DNA of 64,000 nucleotides from Acheta domesticus (lineage: Eukaryota; Arthropoda; Insecta; Orthoptera; Gryllidae), in NCBI GenBank assembly GCA_031308135.1, contig JAHLJT010008756.1, positions 76,119,397 through 76,183,396 of the forward strand, in the 5' to 3' direction. Within the stretch, counting starts at the first letter, position 1, and each line of letters starts with the position of its first letter. A model generated the notes under the pieces. The model did no database searches. It saw only the letters and a list, made by a program, of their open reading frames with translations, and had not been told where the DNA came from. Of the stretch, positions 50,219 to 64,000 are shown piece by piece. Made by a program: the position numbers and the translations under genes.

Positions 50219-52159
50219 GTCTTGTGACGTCGTTTAATTCCTCAGACATAGACACGAATGATTCGTAACAAAACAAGTTTATTTGTAACTAAATAAATAT
50301 ATACAATGTTGCACAAGTTCTTTTACCTTTATCCGTGCTTTACGGAAGCCTCCTAAGAACAACTTATCTTAGCCGCCACCCGCGACTGCTTTGCGAGTCC
50401 CCCACCCGCCCTTGCTTGACCGCAAGATACAGCGAACGCTTGACTGCGTCGCTAAATATGAGACTGACGTCTCCCCTGGACAAGTCCGGCCGCTCGCCCT
50501 GGAGCGCAGTACGTGAGCACTTACTGAAGATACCAATTCGGCTCCCTGCCGCAAATATACCTCACCTTAAATAGATTAGGTCACATGACCGACCGATCAC
50601 ATGATCTACTCCCACTCCGTATCTGAGTGATGTGGGTGCTCCACGTGACCTCCCTCCCAGAGCTTGCTAGGCGACGTCTGTGACGTATACAACAGACCAC
50701 TGTGACGTGTCTTGCCGCCCCCTGGCGGTACCTGCGCGTCCTTTCTACTTCCTGGCTCAGCCTAAACCCATCTTAGACACGTCCCCTTCCTGCTCAACCT
50801 AATGGTCTGTCTATTTGTGGCTTCCATAGACAAAGGCACATCTTGTCTTAAGTATACAGCGTCACTATGCCACAGTCTATATATAACTTCCTCTTTCTAC
50901 ATAGAAGGGGATACGAGAAAGTAAAATACACCCATTACCGCGCATTTGAGACAAATTAAAATGATTTTCTTGATTTATGCATGAACACATGGGAAAAATT
51001 AATTTCTAGTTACAATGAACAAAATACCATATAAGAATAACCATTTTGTCTGAATATGATTAACTACTCCAGGACCTTGAATTTCAAGTTTGGTATTCAT
51101 GTAGTAAAACATTGTAACAACGAATAGGGCATAAACGCAACAGTTTAAAATAACACAACATTCATGTAATAAACTATAACGAGCCATTCCTCTTCAGGGA
51201 ACGACCAGCTAGGTGACCTCCCAACACAGGTACTATCCATAAAGCATACTACCCTTTTTTTATAAATAAGCATTCAAAATTAATATATAACGTACATAAA
51301 CTAAGCACTTAGATTCTTTCTCCGAAGAAATGGCAGTATTATTACTAGATAGGATACTTTAATAAAATATTTAGTGTAGATTAAAAAGTGTTCAAATAAT
51401 TTCTCCCATTTTATCAATATTATTTTTCCTTCTAGTATAATCTTGTAATCGGTAGCTCTTGTTTGATTTTAAATCATGAGTGAACGATATACATATATGA
51501 GAATAATTATAGAATGACTAATTTACAAAATTGCGCGCTCGAAAGAAGACGTCCACGAGGGCTTGTCCAACACTTCAACACGAGGGCTTGTCCAACACTT
51601 CAACCCCGAAACTTGTATATTTCTGATTCCGATCCTGTACTGGTGGCGATTGTGCTTAATATTCCAATTATTTGAGTTATTATTTGTCTTTCAATTAGCA
51701 TCTCCACCCCACCCCCGCAGCCGTTTGCTGGGTACGATTCCGGTTGAGCTTACTCTTAGTTGAATGAAGTTTACATCAGGAAAACTCAACATGAGATATT
51801 ATTGTTAAGCGCAAACTCACAAGATTGTAAAGTAGAGAAAAGAGAAAACATTTTCCTCTACCTTACAGCACGTTCAAATAGCTTATTATTAAATCAAATT
51901 CCAAATTTCCTAAATATAAATTTCATCCTCCGTAATTTTATTTATTTTCTCTTCTTTTCTATGTTTCTTAGCCTTACATATTTGTCTAATTTTTAAAAAT
52001 TTGCCTTCATAAATCGTCTTAAAGAGGTAACTGTCAGTGTCCAAAACGACTGTCCATATATTGTAAATTTCAATACCCTGAAAGGCAAATTGTCGAACCG
52101 AAAGTTATAAACTAAAAAAAATCACAAATTCGTTCGATTGTTTTTCTTCTCGGTTTTAG
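50219..52159. other. CE-C 5' UTR intron, right part
   Basis: A relatively GC-rich block at about 50320-50770 (unclassified, possibly part of an LTR or other repeat) is followed by AT-rich sequence. A 25-bp unit is repeated twice in tandem at 51554-51603. Ends at the TTTTAG acceptor before 52160. Confidence 0.5.
51554..51603 (+). repeat. 25-bp perfect tandem repeat, two copies
   Basis: CACGAGGGCTTGTCCAACAC plus TTCAA, present twice in direct succession without mismatch. Likely replication slippage. Confidence 0.95.
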
Positions 52160-52185
52160 CAAAAGTTGAGCGGGGTTTCTCCGCC

Positions 52186-61715
<9,530 letters not shown>

Positions 61716-62692
61716 GTATAGTAGACAAAAAACGAGCTAATCCTTGAAAAGGAATTTTCGAAAAACAAACCTCTGCAAAAACCTTATTCGACGTAACTCA
61801 AAAAGACGCATTTGTCAGGCTATCCAAATAATTGAAACGAGTGATGCTGCAAACGTGCCCCAAAATATCAAATCTTTAATTCGCAAATTTCTCAGTAGAT
61901 GTACATTTTATAACGGATGTTCGTTTTCATTGTTTCAGTTGATTTTCCTTGAATACTGCAGGTTTTAGTTATGTTACATTTCCCAGGCAGCAATATTGTC
62001 TAAAGTTGCGTGATTTGTTTTCATTTTATGAAAAACTGCACTAATGAGAGCGTTATAAAAGAGAGGAATGTTTTAACATCAAATACAATTAATCCAACTA
62101 ACACCAGCCGATATATAGTAAGCAGCATTAATAATAAAGTAAATTGCCTTAAACATGGTAAAAAATCTTCTGATTTACACATTACATTCAATATACGTTC
62201 GAGATGAATACATAAGTTTTTGTTCAGATTGTGGTAAGCTGGGCACAGGAAACGTTTAAAGATGGATTATTTATACTGGCTGCTCCCTTATCTATTTCTG
62301 TAGTGTCATTTGTAGGGCGGAATGAAAATCTTTCATATTCTGTTCCATTTCACTATTCCTAAGGTAAAATGTAATATTAGTGCACTTTCGCTTGGTAGAT
62401 CCCACTAGTCTAACGTTTTGCGGAGGAGAATATCCCTGCTCGATGAAGGCAAGAAATACAAGTACAAACGGGTTCAGAAACAATTAACTATTATAAAAGT
62501 TCACTGTGTAAACTGTTTAACAATAAATCATCAGATGCATTAATGCAGATGAAATTCGAAACTAAAAGAGCTGCAAAATTATACAAACTTTCTCATGTCT
62601 TTTGAAACTTATGAGGAACTTGGGTTATTAATTATAATACAAATTTTGTACTTCAAATATTTTTTTATTTTTTAATACAAAATTTACAAGGC

Positions 62693-62718
62693 CCTTCACG
62701 GTCATAGGGCCGTGAAGG
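62693..62718. repeat. Small perfect hairpin
   Basis: CCTTCACGG and CCGTGAAGG form a 9-bp perfect stem with an 8-nt loop; CCC/GGG words extend it imperfectly. Confidence 0.7.
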
Positions 62719-63376
62719 CCCTTCTAAACTCCTCTTGAGGACATAACATCTTCAGTGGTCACGTGGATTCGGTACTGTTGGTATCCAGTATTATTTATTC
62801 GCTGTAACCTTTCGGAGAAATTTTGGTGTGATTTTTTATGCACCTTTTGTTGACAGCGTCTCATCTCGTAATATGACTCAAGTTAATGTTGCCGAGCTTG
62901 TGATAAAATCCGGATAATATGGGATACCTTAGTAATCCGAGCGACCACTTGCGCTACAGTTTCTGACCGAGTAAGTCAACCACAAGTCAGTGATTTTCTT
63001 GCATTGTATGAATATTGCTTAGAAATAAACACATTTCTGAAAATTAACCACACCCCCAGAAAATATTTAATAAAATAGAAATTCGATACTGTCTCAGATG
63101 ACACGATGGTTTAGTTTTCTTTCCTATAATATTTATAAGGTAGGTACTGTTTTATAAAACAAATGTAAATAAAAAAATCAAAGTATTGATCAGCTTGGCG
63201 CGTATGTGAGGTAATTAAACGCTTCGGACGGATCAAAGATAATCCAGTTATTACAATTATATCAACTTATGGCGATATAATTGCTTAATTTCTTTCTTTG
63301 CTTAATTTCGAAAAAAAAATTTAAACAAAAATACAGCCAAAATCACAAATATCTTGAAAAACGTTTACGTTAGTTC

Positions 63377-63595
63377 AAAAGACCCAATAGCGAATAATCG
63401 CTAAAAACCAGCATTATCAATAAAATCTCTCCCTGGCAGCGTCCATAGGCAATCGCAGAAAATTTTACACACAATTACTTCCAAAACCTCATTATATGAC
63501 AAAAAGTCCAATTAGCTAAAAACAAAAGCTTTATAAACAAAATCTCTCCTTGGCAGCGTCCACTAGCAATCACAGAAATTTTACATCTTGGGTCG
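63377..63595 (+). repeat. Tandem duplication, about 117-bp unit
   Basis: The phrase AAATCTCTCC followed by TGGCAGCGTCCA, then GCAATC.CAGAAA and TTTTACA, occurs at 63423 and 63540. Shorter matches (AAAGWCCAAT, GCTAAAAAC) precede each copy at the same spacing. Confidence 0.75.
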
Positions 63596-64000
63596 TTGGC
63601 CGCCCAGCAATCAGCTGGTAGCAGGGACGAAAGCAGTGGTGCCACCATATGGCACGAACATTCCGACAATTGGTCGAAAAGAATTCCAACTCCCGGGAAG
63701 AAAATGGGCATTGCCAAAGAAAGAAAGAAAGAAAAAATAAAATAAAAACAAAAGTAAATAAAAAATAGAAAGAAAATTTAAAATATTAAAGTCGTGAATC
63801 TGCTAGGAAAAAGACATTCTCTCTCTACTGGTTGAACCCAGACAGTTGCGTTACTTTTGTCGGGGCGGACTTGGTAAACCTGGACGGAAAACTCACTGTG
63901 TCCGCGGACTCTAAGGAATCATCACGTAGTCAGTAGCACGGGTTAAGATCACCTAGCAAAAAATAAAAAAACAAATTTCGTGCCATGTCTAAAACTGACG

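Larger units (their letters stand above)
61716..64000. other. CE-C intron 5, left part (to window end)
   Basis: AT-rich. Contains a hairpin at 62693-62718, a tandem duplication of about 117 bp at 63377-63595 and an AAGA/AAAT-rich run at 63714-63780. No further CE-C exon was found, consistent with a long intron 5 as in CE-B. Confidence 0.5.

Noticed and set aside
50320..50770. GC-richer block as an LTR
   Set aside because: No matching second copy, primer-binding site or polypurine tract in the window; left unclassified.
63420..63595. Repeat-spacer pattern as a CRISPR array
   Set aside because: Only two diverged units in eukaryotic intron DNA; a plain tandem duplication.

Overview
The window is insect nuclear DNA: AT-rich, long introns, spliceosomal introns with AG-GT signals, arthropod-type core promoters (TATA box about 30 bp ahead of a TCAGT initiator), and many transposable-element remnants of types common in insects (mariner, Tc1, pogo, Jockey-like and other LINEs, tRNA-derived SINEs). 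The long, repeat-filled introns suit a large genome such as that of a cockroach, termite or other polyneopteran, but the order is inference.

The genic content is a head-to-tail cluster of three secreted carboxylesterase (COE, alpha/beta-hydrolase) genes, all on the + strand. CE-A is the 3' end of one gene (positions 1-2949, last three exons, catalytic His present). CE-B is complete (CDS 15173-44249, nine coding exons, 582 aa, Ser213/Glu349/His473, signal peptide, two predicted disulfides), with a non-coding first exon at about 12932-12978. CE-C starts at 52186 (non-coding first exon about 47918-47979) and its first five coding exons are present up to 61715; the rest lies beyond the window. 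Exon phases, and the lengths of exons 3, 4, 5 and the last exon, are the same wherever two copies can be compared, so the genes arose by tandem duplication. No other host gene was found.

Layout: 1-2949 CE-A end; 2950-12800 intergenic with SINEs, a 5S-rRNA-like element, a 1.6-kb dispersed repeat (R1 copy A) and a hairpin element; 12840-44420 CE-B, whose introns hold a mariner relic with both TIRs (intron 1), a degraded LINE (intron 2), a mariner fragment and a G-rich tract (intron 3), a 94-bp tandem duplication (intron 4) and a 15.3-kb intron 5 containing a nearly perfect 0.97-kb inverted repeat, two R1 units, a Tc1 relic, a Jockey-like LINE relic and an RT fragment; 44420-47840 intergenic; 47840-64000 CE-C, whose introns hold SINEs, a pogo-type MITE, a truncated LINE with a 31-bp target-site duplication, and a possible relic of an exon 2.

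The most informative points are the shared promoter architecture of CE-B and CE-C, the replacement of the near-invariant Glu before the nucleophile by Trp in CE-C (GWSAG), two GC-AG introns, the unusually high identity of exon 4 between CE-B and CE-C, and the large inverted repeat. Nothing here looks like a wholly new biological system. Most of the unexplained structure is repeat-derived.
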